From contig CAUHNW010000002.1 in the NCBI GenBank assembly GCA_959607825.1, positions 124,001-188,000 of the forward strand: a stretch of DNA of 64,000 nucleotides. The letters are read 5' to 3'. Made by a program: the position numbers and the translations under genes. Below, piece by piece: positions 50,752 through 60,077 of this stretch; the first letter of the stretch is position 1, and every line of letters starts with the position of its first letter. The notes under the pieces are model-generated. The model was not told the DNA's origin. It saw nothing but the letters and a program-made list of their open reading frames with translations, and ran no database searches. This DNA is from HGM13006 sp900757695. GTDB lineage: Bacteria; Bacillota; Clostridia; Oscillospirales; Oscillospiraceae.

Positions 50752-52701
50752 TTACCAGCCGGGAGGGCCACCGGGGCCACCACCGGGGCCACCGGGGCCG
50801 CCAAAACCGCCGCCGGAACCTAGGGCGGTGATGGTATCTGTCAGCTCGGCCTCTACCGAGGTATCGCCACAGGTCAGGGTATAGGTCTGCCCCACCTGCA
50901 TTTCAGGGGTGGAGATCACAACGCTGCTATAGCTTTTTGCCATTTCCGCCTCCAGAAGGACATTGCCGGAGGAATCGGTCAGGGTCACGGTGGTGCCGCC
51001 GGCAATGGTTTCATCCAAATGATAGAGCAGACTGCACTGGGTGGAAGAACTGTCGAAGTTCTGGGCCATACCCGAGGCACCGCAGGCGATCAGGGTGCCG
51101 CCGGTGATTTGACCGGTGGTGGTGTAGTCCAGCGCGCCGTTCATGGAGTCCTCGGGGCCTGATACGACCACGGTGCCGCCCTCCATAAAAAAGGCGCCGT
51201 TGGAGTCGAGACCGTCGCCGCCGGCGTCTACATTCAGGGAGCCGCCGGTCATATGGATATAGTAGCTGGCCTCTTCCAGTGTTTCGGCAACGCCCTCCTG
51301 TCCCGGTCCCATAAAGGGAAAGTCGGTGTCTGCGGAGCTGCCGCCGGCGGCATTGAGGCCGTCGTCAGAGGCGACCAGCGAGATATCACCGCTGGAGATG
51401 GTGATATATACAGCCTCCAGCCCCTCGTAGCTTTTGGTGATGCGGATGGTACCGCCGGTGATATCCAGCGTGTTGTCGGAGTGAACGCCGTCGTCGCCGG
51501 AGGCAATGGTCAGGTTTGCACCGTCAGAGATGGTGAGCGCCCCGGCACAGTGGAGCCCATCGTCCATGGTGTCCATGGTAACGGTGCCGCCGGAGACGGT
51601 CATATCTCCATCGGATTTCAGGCCCTTGGCGGAGACAGCATCTTCGTCCTCGGTGGTTTGGGTCTGGTCGAACCAGCCCGGGAAACCAAATTCCTCGGTG
51701 TGCTCCGGGGCATTGGCAGAGCCGCCGGCAGTGGTGATAGAGAGATTGCCGGACAGCAGCGTCAGGTCGGTGCCGGACTGGATGCCGTCTGACTGCGCAG
51801 TAATGGTGAGTGCCGGAACGGTACTGCCGTCTTCACTGCCGATCTCTACGGCGGTCCCTGCATGGAGTCCGTCCTGCTGTGCATCGATGGTCAGTGTGCC
51901 GTCCAGAACAGAAAGCTGCGTTTGGGCGTTGAGACCATGCTCCCCGGCGGTAACGGAAAGGGTACCGCCATTCACCAGAATGCCGCCCAGAGAAGCATCC
52001 TTCTTGTTGCTGGACGCAATGCCGTCACTTCCGGCGGTAATTTGCATGGTGGGCGTCCCGGTGATCTGAACGCCGTCCTTGCCCTTGACGCCGTCTCCGG
52101 CAGCAAGAATGTCGTAAGTACCGTTTCCGTCAAAATACAGGAAATCCTTGCTGTGGATGGCCATGTCGTAATTTCCCTCTGCATGGAGGCTGCCGGAGCC
52201 GGAAATGCTCAGATCAGCCTTGGAGAAGATTGCTGCATCCGGTTCATCCTCACCCTCGTCCAGAACGTAGTTGTCCGTGTCGGCAACGGTATTGTCGGTT
52301 CCGTCGGCAAGGACAATGGAAACAGAGCTGGCCTTCTTGATGAAGATGGGCGCACTTTGTGTGCAGGTGATGGAGACACCGGAGAGGGTCAGGGTAATGT
52401 CATCCTCTTTGCCTGCATCCACAAGAATTTGACCATCGGAGAGGGTGCCGCTGACGGTATAATTTCCACTCTGCGTAATTGTAACGGTGGAGCCGCTGAC
52501 CTTTGCGCCGTTTCCGCTGACGGTAATGCTGTCACCGCTGAGGGTGATCTCGCCGGAGGGGGCCGAAAGGCCGGAGCTGTCCACAGATGATGCTTGGGCC
52601 GGGGCGGACTCCGCGGCAGTGGACGCCGCAGAATGGGCCGGGGCGCCACAGGCGCTCAGCAGTATCATACCGGAGAGCAGCAGCGCTATTTTCTTTGTCA
52701 T
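50752..52701 (-). CDS. Large surface lipoprotein with repetitive beta-helix-like carbohydrate-binding domain (Cthe_2159/DUF4353-like)
   Basis: 649 residues. Signal peptide MTKKIALLLSGMILLSAC with lipobox LSAC (Cys18), then an Ala/Ser-rich linker and a long run of ~20-residue beta units rich in Asp, Gly, Thr and Ser. Recurrent DG(L/I/V) motifs (GDGVKGKDG, GSDGIASSN, GEHGLNAQT, QDGLHAGT, DDGLHCAG, DDGVHSDN, DDGLNAAG, GDGLDSNG) fit a right-handed beta helix as in polygalacturonate-binding Cthe_2159. The C-terminus ends in a Gly/Pro tail, GGGFGGPGGPGGGPGGPPGW. Expected to bind acidic polysaccharide or Ca2+ on the cell surface. The start was chosen by the signal peptide. Single-gene unit. Confidence 0.85.
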   Translation of the reverse strand: MTKKIALLLSGMILLSACGAPAHSAASTAAESAPAQASSVDSSGLSAPSGEITLSGDSITVSGNGAKVSGSTVTITQSGNYTVSGTLSDGQILVDAGKEDDITLTLSGVSITCTQSAPIFIKKASSVSIVLADGTDNTVADTDNYVLDEGEDEPDAAIFSKADLSISGSGSLHAEGNYDMAIHSKDFLYFDGNGTYDILAAGDGVKGKDGVQITGTPTMQITAGSDGIASSNKKDASLGGILVNGGTLSVTAGEHGLNAQTQLSVLDGTLTIDAQQDGLHAGTAVEIGSEDGSTVPALTITAQSDGIQSGTDLTLLSGNLSITTAGGSANAPEHTEEFGFPGWFDQTQTTEDEDAVSAKGLKSDGDMTVSGGTVTMDTMDDGLHCAGALTISDGANLTIASGDDGVHSDNTLDITGGTIRITKSYEGLEAVYITISSGDISLVASDDGLNAAGGSSADTDFPFMGPGQEGVAETLEEASYYIHMTGGSLNVDAGGDGLDSNGAFFMEGGTVVVSGPEDSMNGALDYTTTGQITGGTLIACGASGMAQNFDSSSTQCSLLYHLDETIAGGTTVTLTDSSGNVLLEAEMAKSYSSVVISTPEMQVGQTYTLTCGDTSVEAELTDTITALGSGGGFGGPGGPGGGPGGPPGW

Positions 52702-52772
52702 GATAACACATCCAATCTCCCGGCCGGGGCCGGGGAAGCGGAGTTCCGCAGAGCTCACATATACTTTACGAC

Positions 52773-52800
52773 ATTATAGCATGGATTTTACCAATTTGAA
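52773..52800 (-). promoter_or_regulatory. Promoter of the beta-helix lipoprotein gene
   Basis: On the minus strand TTCAAA (52795-52800), 16 bases, TATAAT (52773-52778). Confidence 0.6.
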
Positions 52801-52890
52801 GGCGGTTCGCAGAAACCACGCAGAAAATTAACCATTCGGAAACAAATGCAACAATGGGGCAAATTCCGCTATTTCCCGATGCCGGGGGGT

Positions 52891-52918
52891 TTCACCGAAA
52901 CGAAAAGTGTGCTATAAT
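52891..52918 (+). promoter_or_regulatory. Promoter of the U32-maf-mre operon
   Basis: Perfect TATAAT (52913-52918) with TTCACC (52891-52896) 16 bases upstream. Leader about 65 bases. Confidence 0.6.
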
Positions 52919-52990
52919 GTAACTTCACAATAGAAGTACTGCGCCCATGGAGGAATTCCGTGGGAATCACGATATGATGAGGAACGATTT

Positions 52991-55075
52991 ATGCTTGAAG
53001 TATTATCTCCCGCAGGCTCCAATGATGCGCTGGTGGCTGCGGTGCAAAACGGCGCCGATGCCGTATATTTGGGCTGCGGCGGCTTTAATGCCCGCATGAA
53101 TGCCAAAAATTTCACACCGGAACAGCTGCGGCAGGCGGTCAGCTACTGCCATGTGCGCGGCGTAAAGGTCTATCTGACCCTGAATACGCTGGTGCTGGAT
53201 CGGGAGCTGAAGGCTGCGGCAGCAGAGATCCTGGAAGCCTCAAGAGCGGGTGTTGACGCAATTCTGGTACAGGATCTGGGGATATGTCAGCTGGTGCGCA
53301 CGATCGCACCGGATGTGGCCATTCACGCCAGCACCCAGATGGCGGTGCACAATCTGGATGGCGTGCTCCGGGCGGCAGAGATGGGGATCAGCCGGGTCGT
53401 GCTGGCGAGAGAGCTGAGCTACGACCAGATTGCCTACATCTGCAAAAACAGCCCCATTGAGGTGGAGGTATTTGTCCACGGGGCTTTGTGCATGTGCTAT
53501 TCCGGCCAGTGCTATCTCTCTGCCATGATCGGACGGCGCAGCGGCAACCGGGGCCAGTGTGCCCAGCCCTGCCGGCTGAATTACGGCTATGACCGGGAAG
53601 AAAATCGCTATCCCCTGAGCCTGAAGGACAACTGTCTGGTGGGCTATCTCCGGCAGATGGAGGAAATGGGCGTAGCCTGCGTCAAAATCGAGGGACGTAT
53701 GAAGCGGGCGGAATATGTGGCCATTGCCACTCGCATCTATAAGGATGCGGTCATGGGACGCCCGGTGACCCAGCAGGCACTGCGGGAGCTGGAGAAGGTC
53801 TTTTCCCGGCAGGGCTTTACAGACGGCTACTATGCGGGCCGGAAGGGCCAGCAGATGTTTGGAACACGGCAGGAGGAGGCTGTGGATCGGAGCATGATGG
53901 CCCGGGCCAGAGCTACCTATGAGAATACGGAAAATCAGCGGGTGCCGGTACAGTTCCGGGTACAGCTGTACCCCGGGGCCGCCTCGGTGCTTCAGGTCTC
54001 GGACCGGGACGGGCATGTGCTGGCGGTGCAGGGGCCCGTGCCGGAGCAGGCACGCAACATTGCCCTGACCCCGGACAGCCTCAGCCAGCGGCTCTGCAAA
54101 ACCGGCGGAACGCCTTATTATGTGGATAACATTCAAACGGAGCTGGCACCGGGGCTGACGCTGGCAGCCTCTGCCATCAACGGCCTGCGCCGGGATGCGC
54201 TGGCTATGCTGACAGCGGTAAGAGGACAGGTGCCCCAGCGGCGGGAAGGCAGCTTTGCTGCGCCGCAGGTATACCGGAGCGGAGTACAGCGGCCGGTGTT
54301 TACGGTGCAGATCCAATCCTTTGCACAGGTGACGGATGGCCTTGCCGCACTGCGGCCAGCAGTGCTCTATGTACCGCTGTGGCTGCTGGATTCCGGGGAT
54401 GCGGCGGCGAGAGCGGTCTGCGGCGCATTTCATGTGTGCGCAGTTCTGCCCCGGGTGATCTGGGACAGAGAGTGGAACAAGGTGCGCTCCGGCCTTCGGG
54501 AGGCAAAGCGGCTTGGGGTCACGGAGGCACTGGTGGGCAATATCGGCATGATCGAGCCGGTGCGCCGGGAAGGCATGCAGGTTCGGGGAGATTTCGGCCT
54601 GAATGTATTCAATTCCGGCAGTGCAGATTACTATGCGGCCATGGGACTTTCGTCGTTGACGGCATCCTTTGAGCTGACACTGCCCCAGCTGCGGGATCTG
54701 TCAAAGCCGGTTCCCACGGAAATTTTCGCTTATGGTCGGCTTCCGCTGATGATCACGGAAAACTGTCTGATCCATGGCCGGGCGGGCACCTGCATCTGCG
54801 GCAGCACCAAGACGAATCTGGTGGACCGGACCGGAAGCCGATTCCCGGTGCTGCGGGATGGGGATACCTGCCGAAGCCAGCTCTTCAACAGCAAAAAGCT
54901 CTATTTTGCGGACAAACTGCAAAATCTGTCCGGGCTGGGGCTTTGGGCACTGCGGCTCAGCTTCACCACAGAAAATGCCCAGCAGGTCAATGCGGTGGCA
55001 TTGGAGTATCTCCGGGGCGGCAGCTTTGATCCCGGTGTTTCTACAAGAGGACTTTATGTCCGCGGCGTTGAATAA
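52991..55075 (+). CDS. U32-family peptidase-like protein (RlhA/TrhP-type, with DUF3656-like region)
   Basis: 694 residues. The N-terminal U32 barrel starts LEVLSPAGSNDALVAAVQNGADAVYLG and includes IHASTQMAVHN, ISRVVLARELS, EVFVHGALCMCYSGQCYLS, GRRSGNRGQCAQPCR and CVKIEGRMKRAEYVA. The cysteines in CMC, GQC and CAQPC match the conserved set. A long C-terminal extension (about 380-694) matches the layout of E. coli RlhA (YdcP), an enzyme that hydroxylates 23S rRNA C2501. U32 proteins are now mostly regarded as tRNA/rRNA hydroxylation factors rather than collagenases. A distant GGAGG is seen upstream, and the immediate site (GAGGAACG) is good. First gene before maf-mreCD. Confidence 0.88.
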   Translation: MLEVLSPAGSNDALVAAVQNGADAVYLGCGGFNARMNAKNFTPEQLRQAVSYCHVRGVKVYLTLNTLVLDRELKAAAAEILEASRAGVDAILVQDLGICQLVRTIAPDVAIHASTQMAVHNLDGVLRAAEMGISRVVLARELSYDQIAYICKNSPIEVEVFVHGALCMCYSGQCYLSAMIGRRSGNRGQCAQPCRLNYGYDREENRYPLSLKDNCLVGYLRQMEEMGVACVKIEGRMKRAEYVAIATRIYKDAVMGRPVTQQALRELEKVFSRQGFTDGYYAGRKGQQMFGTRQEEAVDRSMMARARATYENTENQRVPVQFRVQLYPGAASVLQVSDRDGHVLAVQGPVPEQARNIALTPDSLSQRLCKTGGTPYYVDNIQTELAPGLTLAASAINGLRRDALAMLTAVRGQVPQRREGSFAAPQVYRSGVQRPVFTVQIQSFAQVTDGLAALRPAVLYVPLWLLDSGDAAARAVCGAFHVCAVLPRVIWDREWNKVRSGLREAKRLGVTEALVGNIGMIEPVRREGMQVRGDFGLNVFNSGSADYYAAMGLSSLTASFELTLPQLRDLSKPVPTEIFAYGRLPLMITENCLIHGRAGTCICGSTKTNLVDRTGSRFPVLRDGDTCRSQLFNSKKLYFADKLQNLSGLGLWALRLSFTTENAQQVNAVALEYLRGGSFDPGVSTRGLYVRGVE

Positions 55076-55098
55076 TGAACAATATGGAGGAAATCCAA

Positions 55099-55680
55099 AT
55101 GAAATTGATTTTAGCTTCCGGCTCCCCCCGCAGGGCGGAGCTGCTGGAAAAGATGGGGCTGACCTTTCAGGTAGAGCCGTCCAACACCGATGAGGTTCTG
55201 GAGCCCGGGCTTACGCCTCAGCAGGAGGTGGTGCACCTGTCTCTTGGAAAAGCCAAGGCAGTGGCCGCAGGCCATCCGGAGGAGGCCGTTGTGCTCTCGG
55301 CGGATACGGTGGTGGAGCTGGATGGCAAAATCCTTGGAAAGCCCCACAGTGAGGAAGCGGCAATCGCAATGCTTCGGGCCCTCAGCGGACGGAGCCATCG
55401 TGTGCTCACCGGCGTAACGGTAATGAGCCCCAAGGGCACGGAAACCCACTGCGAGGAGACCGAGGTATATTTCCGCCCGATCTCTGACGAGGAGATCCGG
55501 TGGTATGTAAAAACCGGAGAGCCTATGGACAAGGCGGGGGCCTATGGCATTCAGGGCTATGCGGCCATGTTCATCGAGAAGATCAACGGCGATTACTACA
55601 ATGTAATGGGCCTTCCGGTCTGCAGGACGGGGCTGATGCTCCGCCGGGCAGGAATCCCGGTGCTGGAGGCTGAAGGATGA
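55099..55680 (+). CDS. maf: Maf-family nucleoside triphosphate pyrophosphatase
   Basis: House-cleaning pyrophosphatase for dTTP/UTP and modified nucleotides. The 193 residues have LILASGSPRRAELLEKMG at the N-terminus, SADTVVELDGKILGKP, LSGRSHRVLTGV, YVKTGEPMDKAGAYGIQGYAAMFIEKINGDYYNVMGLP. These include the catalytic and base-recognition residues of the YhdE-like (TTP/UTP) group. The start is set by GGAGG eight bases before MKLILA; an ATG at 55075 overlapping the previous stop is less likely. Its TGA overlaps the mreC ATG. maf-mreC-mreD is a common bacterial order. Confidence 0.95.
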   Translation: MKLILASGSPRRAELLEKMGLTFQVEPSNTDEVLEPGLTPQQEVVHLSLGKAKAVAAGHPEEAVVLSADTVVELDGKILGKPHSEEAAIAMLRALSGRSHRVLTGVTVMSPKGTETHCEETEVYFRPISDEEIRWYVKTGEPMDKAGAYGIQGYAAMFIEKINGDYYNVMGLPVCRTGLMLRRAGIPVLEAEG

Positions 55681-56519
55681 AAAAATACTTTACCACCCGG
55701 CTCCGTGTGGTACTGGTGCTGGCCGTGCTGGCGGCGCTGATCACCATTGGCAGCATGTTTCTGTGGCCCGGCAAGGCCGGTGTGCTGAACAATGCGGTAT
55801 CCGTGGTGCTCAACCCCGTAAAAAACGGCGTTACGCTGCTGGTGGATAAGGCGGAACGGCTCTATAACTATCTCTTCGGCTATGAGCTGCTTCAGGCGGA
55901 AAATGAACAGCTTCAGGCGGAGCTGGCCAATATGAATCAGGACATCCGGGACGCACAGACCTACAAAACGGAGAATGAGCGCCTCAGAGAGCTGGAAAAT
56001 CTGACGGAGAAGCATACAGACTATGATCTTGCCATTGCCAATGTGGTATCCCGCAGCGGCGGCAGCTATGGCAGTACCATGACCATCTCCCAGGGCTCCT
56101 CCATTGGGCTGGAGGCCGGAATGTGCGCCATTACGGAGACTGGCCAGGTGGTGGGGATCCTCTCTGAAGTGGGTACCAACTGGGCTACGGTCACAACGAT
56201 TCTGGACACCACCTCAGAGATCGGCGCCTATATTTTCGGCAGCGGCTACACCTGCATTGCACAGGGGGACTTTACGCTGATGAAAGAGGGAAAGCTGCGG
56301 GCCAGCTATCTCAGCTCCTCTGCGACGATCCGAAATTCTGACCAGCTGCTGACTTCCGGTGACGGCGATATTTATCCCCCGGGACTGGTGATCGGCGGCG
56401 TGACCGATGTGGGCGATGACGAGACCAACGTGGCAAAGTATGCGGTGATTACGCCTACCGTGGATCTTGACGCAGTGGAGCAGGTATTTGTCATCAAGTC
56501 CTATGACATCAAGGACTGA
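55677..56519 (+). CDS. mreC: Rod-shape determining protein MreC
   Basis: 280-residue bitopic membrane protein of the elongasome. A basic start MKKYFTTRLR and one helix (about 9-29) lead to a coiled coil (about 60-110, LLQAENEQLQAELANMNQDI) and two beta-barrel domains (VVSRSGGSYGSTMTISQGSSIGLEAGM, DQLLTSGDGDIYPPGLVIGGV). These interact with PBP2 and MreD. Translationally coupled to maf by an ATGA overlap. No mreB is beside it, although mreB-mreC-mreD is frequent; here maf occupies that place. Confidence 0.95.
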   Translation: MKKYFTTRLRVVLVLAVLAALITIGSMFLWPGKAGVLNNAVSVVLNPVKNGVTLLVDKAERLYNYLFGYELLQAENEQLQAELANMNQDIRDAQTYKTENERLRELENLTEKHTDYDLAIANVVSRSGGSYGSTMTISQGSSIGLEAGMCAITETGQVVGILSEVGTNWATVTTILDTTSEIGAYIFGSGYTCIAQGDFTLMKEGKLRASYLSSSATIRNSDQLLTSGDGDIYPPGLVIGGVTDVGDDETNVAKYAVITPTVDLDAVEQVFVIKSYDIKD

Positions 56520-56536
56520 GGAAGGAGCGTACTGAT

Positions 56537-57049
56537 ATGTCCAGTAAAATGCAGTACCGCATGAAAATGGCGCTCTACGCAGTGGTTCTGCTGGCGGCGC
56601 TGATGCTGGATGAAGCGGTATTTGGTGCGCTGAAGCTGCGCTATAAGCCCTGCGTTATGCCCATGGCGGTGGCCTGCATCGGCCTGTGGGAAGGCGTGGA
56701 GCGGGGCAGCATCTTTGGCCTTGTGGGCGGCTGCCTGTGGGCATGGAGCGGTGCGCTCTCCCTGCTGGGGGCGTGGCACATTATGTCTTTGACCATGGTT
56801 GGAATGGCCACGGGCCTGCTGGCCCAGCGATTCCTGATGCAGAGCTGGGGGACCATTTTCAGCGTCAGCATTCCGGTGCTGCTGCTGACCCAGGGGGTCT
56901 ATGTGCTGGCGCAGTGCTCCTCCGGGGCTCTTCCGGCGTCTATCTGGATCACAGACTTTGTGCCGGAGTGCATACTCTCTGCGTTGTTCCTTGCAGTGCT
57001 TTACCCCATTACCCGCTATATTTCCCGGATTGGAGGATTCCATGGATAG
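56537..57049 (+). CDS. mreD: Rod-shape determining protein MreD
   Basis: 170-residue integral membrane protein with about five helices. Family features: LDEAVFGALKLRYKPCVMPMAVACIGLWEGVERGSIFGLVGGCLWAWSG (spread over the first half; the conserved P...GLxxG...G pattern), and SIWITDFVPECILSALFLAVLYPITRYISR at the end. AAGGAG before the ATG. Placed between mreC and a PBP2 gene, with an 8-base overlap with the latter. Sequence conservation of MreD is low, so position counts strongly. Confidence 0.88.
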   Translation: MSSKMQYRMKMALYAVVLLAALMLDEAVFGALKLRYKPCVMPMAVACIGLWEGVERGSIFGLVGGCLWAWSGALSLLGAWHIMSLTMVGMATGLLAQRFLMQSWGTIFSVSIPVLLLTQGVYVLAQCSSGALPASIWITDFVPECILSALFLAVLYPITRYISRIGGFHG

Positions 57050-59138
57050 AACCTATCGCTTTCGCGGCGGTATTATCGTGTTTTTGATTTTTCTGGTGGC
57101 GGCGGCTTATGCCATCCGGCTGTTTTCTCTTCAGCTGACAAAGAGCAATGAGAATGCCTACGGCAGCTCCAATACCACCACATATACGCAATATGTTTCG
57201 GCGGCAAGAGGCGAGATCCTTGACCGTCATGGCAACGTACTGGTGAGCAACCGGGCCACATACAATGTGACCCTGCAGAGTTTTGTGCTGTTTAATTCAG
57301 AGGATCCCAACGGATACCTGCTGCAGCTGGCGCAGACCTGCATTAAGAATGGCATTGCGTATGAGGAGAATCTGCCGATTTCGGACACCACCCCCTATGT
57401 GTATACCACGGATGAGCTGTCATCCACGGATCAATACTATTACCGGCGCTTTTTATTGAATCGCGGCTGGGATGCGGATATGACGGCGGAGAATCTGGCG
57501 AAAAAACTCAAAGAGGCATACCGCATCTCCGATGAATATACGGAGGAGGAAGCACGGCTGATCATGGGCCTTCGGTATGAACTGGATCTGCCCAGCTATG
57601 CCTATGCTGACACCTATACGCCGGTAAAGGATATCTCGGCGGATCAGCTGGCCATCCTCAAGGAGCTGGGGATCCCGGGCATGGATGTTGTGACCACTAC
57701 CGTACGGGAATTCAATACAGACTATGCGGCACAGATTCTGGGCCATGTGGGCCTTATGAGTGCAGAGGAATATGAGAGCACCTATCAGGCGCAGAATTAC
57801 AGCATGGACGCTACGGTAGGAAAGGACGGCATGGAGGCGGCCTTTGAGCAGTATCTCCACGGAACCGATGGACAAAAGGTGGTAACAGTCACCTCAGACG
57901 GTACGGTGGTGGATGAATACTGGCAGGTGGGGCCTCAGACCGGCAGCAATGTGGTCACGACCATTGATATCGGAATGCAGGAGGTGGCGGAGTCTTCTCT
58001 TGCAAAATATGTGCAGGAAATGGCGGAAATGGGCAAACAGCAGAACGGCAATGACGAGGAAGCGGCCCACGGCTCCGATGCGAAATCCGGTGCGGTTGTG
58101 GCCATGGATGTCAATAGCGGCGAGGTGCTCTGCGCTGCCAACTATCCCACCTATGATCCCAAGGACTATGCAGAAAAGTATAATGAGCTGCTGGAGGCGG
58201 ACGGCGATCCGCTGGCCAATCGTGCGCTCAACTATGCGCTGGCTCCGGGCTCTACCTTTAAGATGATCACGGCAGTTGCCGCTCTTCGGCATGGTATTTC
58301 GGACGGCTTTACGGTCAATGACACGGGACGGTTTACCAAATACTCCGATTTCCCGGGCAAATGCTGGATCTATACCTCCAGCTATGGCGGCGGCCACGGC
58401 CTCCTGGATATGCGGGGGGCCATTGCGGATTCCTGTAACGTGTACTTCTATACGGTGGGGGATATGATGGAGATCGAAGAGATCGATGCCGTGGGCGAAA
58501 GCTTCGGCTTTGGCCAGTCCACCGGGTCGGAGATTCCGGATGCAAAGGGAATCCTTGCATCTCGCGAGAATAAGAAAGCACTGTACGACACAGAGCTGGA
58601 TCAGGACTGGTACAAGGCTGATACGCTGATGGCGTCCATCGGTCAGTCCATTACAACGGCAACACCCCTTCAGCTGTGCCGTTATGTGGCGGCACTGTCC
58701 ACCGGCGGAACGCTGTATAACGCAACGTTCCTGCGGCGTGCGGTGTCCTCGGACTTCCAGACGCTGGTGGCGGCGCAAAACGATACGCCGGCGGCTACGG
58801 GACTGCTGAGCCAGTCTGAGTATCAGGTCATCAAGGAAGGCATGCTTGCCTGCGCAACGGAGCCGGACGGAACGGCATATAAATACTTTTCGAACTATGA
58901 TATTACAGTAGCCTGCAAAACCGGTACGGCGCAGCACGGTAACGGTGGATCGGATAACGCATCCTTTGTCTGCTGGGCGCCTGCGGATAACCCGGAGATC
59001 GCAGTTGCGGTCTATGTAGAACACGGTGACACCGGCGGCTTTTTCTCACAGGTGGCCAAGGACATTCTGGACTATTACTTTGGAAGCAAGGATCTGGCAC
59101 AGGAAGTGGAGCCGGAGAACGCTCTGCTGGTGGATTGA
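57042..59138 (+). CDS. mrdA: Penicillin-binding protein 2-type transpeptidase (elongation)
   Basis: 698-residue class B PBP that cross-links peptidoglycan during elongation with MreC/D and RodA. One N-terminal membrane helix (about 10-28), a PBP dimerisation domain with SAARGEILDRHGNVLVSNRATYNV, and the C-terminal transpeptidase. The three active-site motifs are Ser404-x-x-Lys407 (STFK), Ser464-Cys-Asn466, and Lys626-Thr-Gly-Thr (KTGT). KSGAVVAMDVNSGEVLCAANYPTYDP precedes the first. GGAGG lies before the ATG within mreD. The gene ends just before the dnaD-like gene. Confidence 0.94.
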   Translation: MDRTYRFRGGIIVFLIFLVAAAYAIRLFSLQLTKSNENAYGSSNTTTYTQYVSAARGEILDRHGNVLVSNRATYNVTLQSFVLFNSEDPNGYLLQLAQTCIKNGIAYEENLPISDTTPYVYTTDELSSTDQYYYRRFLLNRGWDADMTAENLAKKLKEAYRISDEYTEEEARLIMGLRYELDLPSYAYADTYTPVKDISADQLAILKELGIPGMDVVTTTVREFNTDYAAQILGHVGLMSAEEYESTYQAQNYSMDATVGKDGMEAAFEQYLHGTDGQKVVTVTSDGTVVDEYWQVGPQTGSNVVTTIDIGMQEVAESSLAKYVQEMAEMGKQQNGNDEEAAHGSDAKSGAVVAMDVNSGEVLCAANYPTYDPKDYAEKYNELLEADGDPLANRALNYALAPGSTFKMITAVAALRHGISDGFTVNDTGRFTKYSDFPGKCWIYTSSYGGGHGLLDMRGAIADSCNVYFYTVGDMMEIEEIDAVGESFGFGQSTGSEIPDAKGILASRENKKALYDTELDQDWYKADTLMASIGQSITTATPLQLCRYVAALSTGGTLYNATFLRRAVSSDFQTLVAAQNDTPAATGLLSQSEYQVIKEGMLACATEPDGTAYKYFSNYDITVACKTGTAQHGNGGSDNASFVCWAPADNPEIAVAVYVEHGDTGGFFSQVAKDILDYYFGSKDLAQEVEPENALLVD

Positions 59139-59152
59139 CAGGAGGAAAAAAC

Positions 59153-60073
59153 TTGACACTGGACTATATCACTCTGTCTCCGCAGGAGCTGGGGAAGCTG
59201 CTTTCCGCCGGAAACGGCGATGCGGCAATGGTATATCTATATATGAAGGCCACCGGCGATGTAACGCTGAAGCAGGCTGAGACCCAGCTGGGGATGACCA
59301 ACCAGAACCTTGCGTGGGCGGAAAGCCTGCTCAAGCGTCTGGGACTGATGGATGCAGTGGTACCCAAAGCACGGTTTGACCGGCAGCAGGCACCGGTATA
59401 CACCGGCGAAGAGGTGACGGCTTTTTCTGCCAGAGACCCCGGATTTCAGCTGCTGCAGGGAGAGGTCAGCCGGCGGATGGGCCGGATCCTGACCGGGGAG
59501 GAGCTGAAAACACTCTTGTCCCTGCGGGATTACCTGAAGCTTCCGCCGGAGGTCATCAGCATGGCGCTGACCTACTGCCTTCAAAAGGTGGAGTACTACA
59601 ATAAGACCTATGGAAAAAACCGAACCATGTCCATGCGGATACTGGAAAAAGAATGCTATAGCTGGGCCAATAACGGCATACAGACCTTGGAACAGGCTTC
59701 GGCCTACATCAGCCACAGCCTTGAGATGATGGCGCCGGAGGCTCAAGTGAAGAAGGCCATGGGATTGGATCGTCCGCTGGTGGATTCCGAGCGGGAGTAC
59801 ATACACGCATGGCTGAATATGGGCTTTGAGGTGGATGCCATTCGGCAAGCCTATGAAAAAACGGTGCTGGCCACCGGAAAGCTGGCGTGGCGCTATATGA
59901 ATAAGATCCTGCTGAACTGGCATGAGAAAAATCTGCATACCGGACGGCAGGTGTCGGCAGAGGCCAAATCGGTGCAGCCCCAGAACGCTTCGGCGGTCAG
60001 CGCTGATTCGGCGGCAGAGGACAAAGCATCGGTCAGTAATTTGCAGCGTTTTCTCAAGAGTTTGAAGGAGTGA
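59153..60073 (+). CDS. DnaD-domain replication protein
   Basis: 306 residues with DnaD architecture: an N-terminal winged helix (about 1-95, LSAGNGDAAMVYLYMKATGDVTLKQAETQLG) and two DnaD/DnaB C-terminal helical repeats (about 105-180 and 200-270). The second carries the YxxxIxxxW-type motif in VDSEREYIHAWLNMGFEVDAIRQAYEKTVLATGKLAWRYMNKILLNWHEKNLHT. It acts in primosome loading with the DnaC/DnaI-type protein encoded immediately downstream. The start is a TTG with GGAGG seven bases upstream; earlier in-frame codons have no such site. Confidence 0.92.
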   Translation: MTLDYITLSPQELGKLLSAGNGDAAMVYLYMKATGDVTLKQAETQLGMTNQNLAWAESLLKRLGLMDAVVPKARFDRQQAPVYTGEEVTAFSARDPGFQLLQGEVSRRMGRILTGEELKTLLSLRDYLKLPPEVISMALTYCLQKVEYYNKTYGKNRTMSMRILEKECYSWANNGIQTLEQASAYISHSLEMMAPEAQVKKAMGLDRPLVDSEREYIHAWLNMGFEVDAIRQAYEKTVLATGKLAWRYMNKILLNWHEKNLHTGRQVSAEAKSVQPQNASAVSADSAAEDKASVSNLQRFLKSLKE

Positions 60074-60077
60074 TCCC

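Noticed and set aside
48000..50831. 943-codon plus-strand open frame across ubiX, ubiD and lysR
   Set aside because: It runs antisense through three recognisable genes and their promoters; composition is that of a shadow frame.
59153..59158. TTGACA that could be a -35 box before the dnaD gene
   Set aside because: It is the TTG start codon and next codon of the gene, placed correctly after GGAGG; no -10 follows at 16-18 bases.
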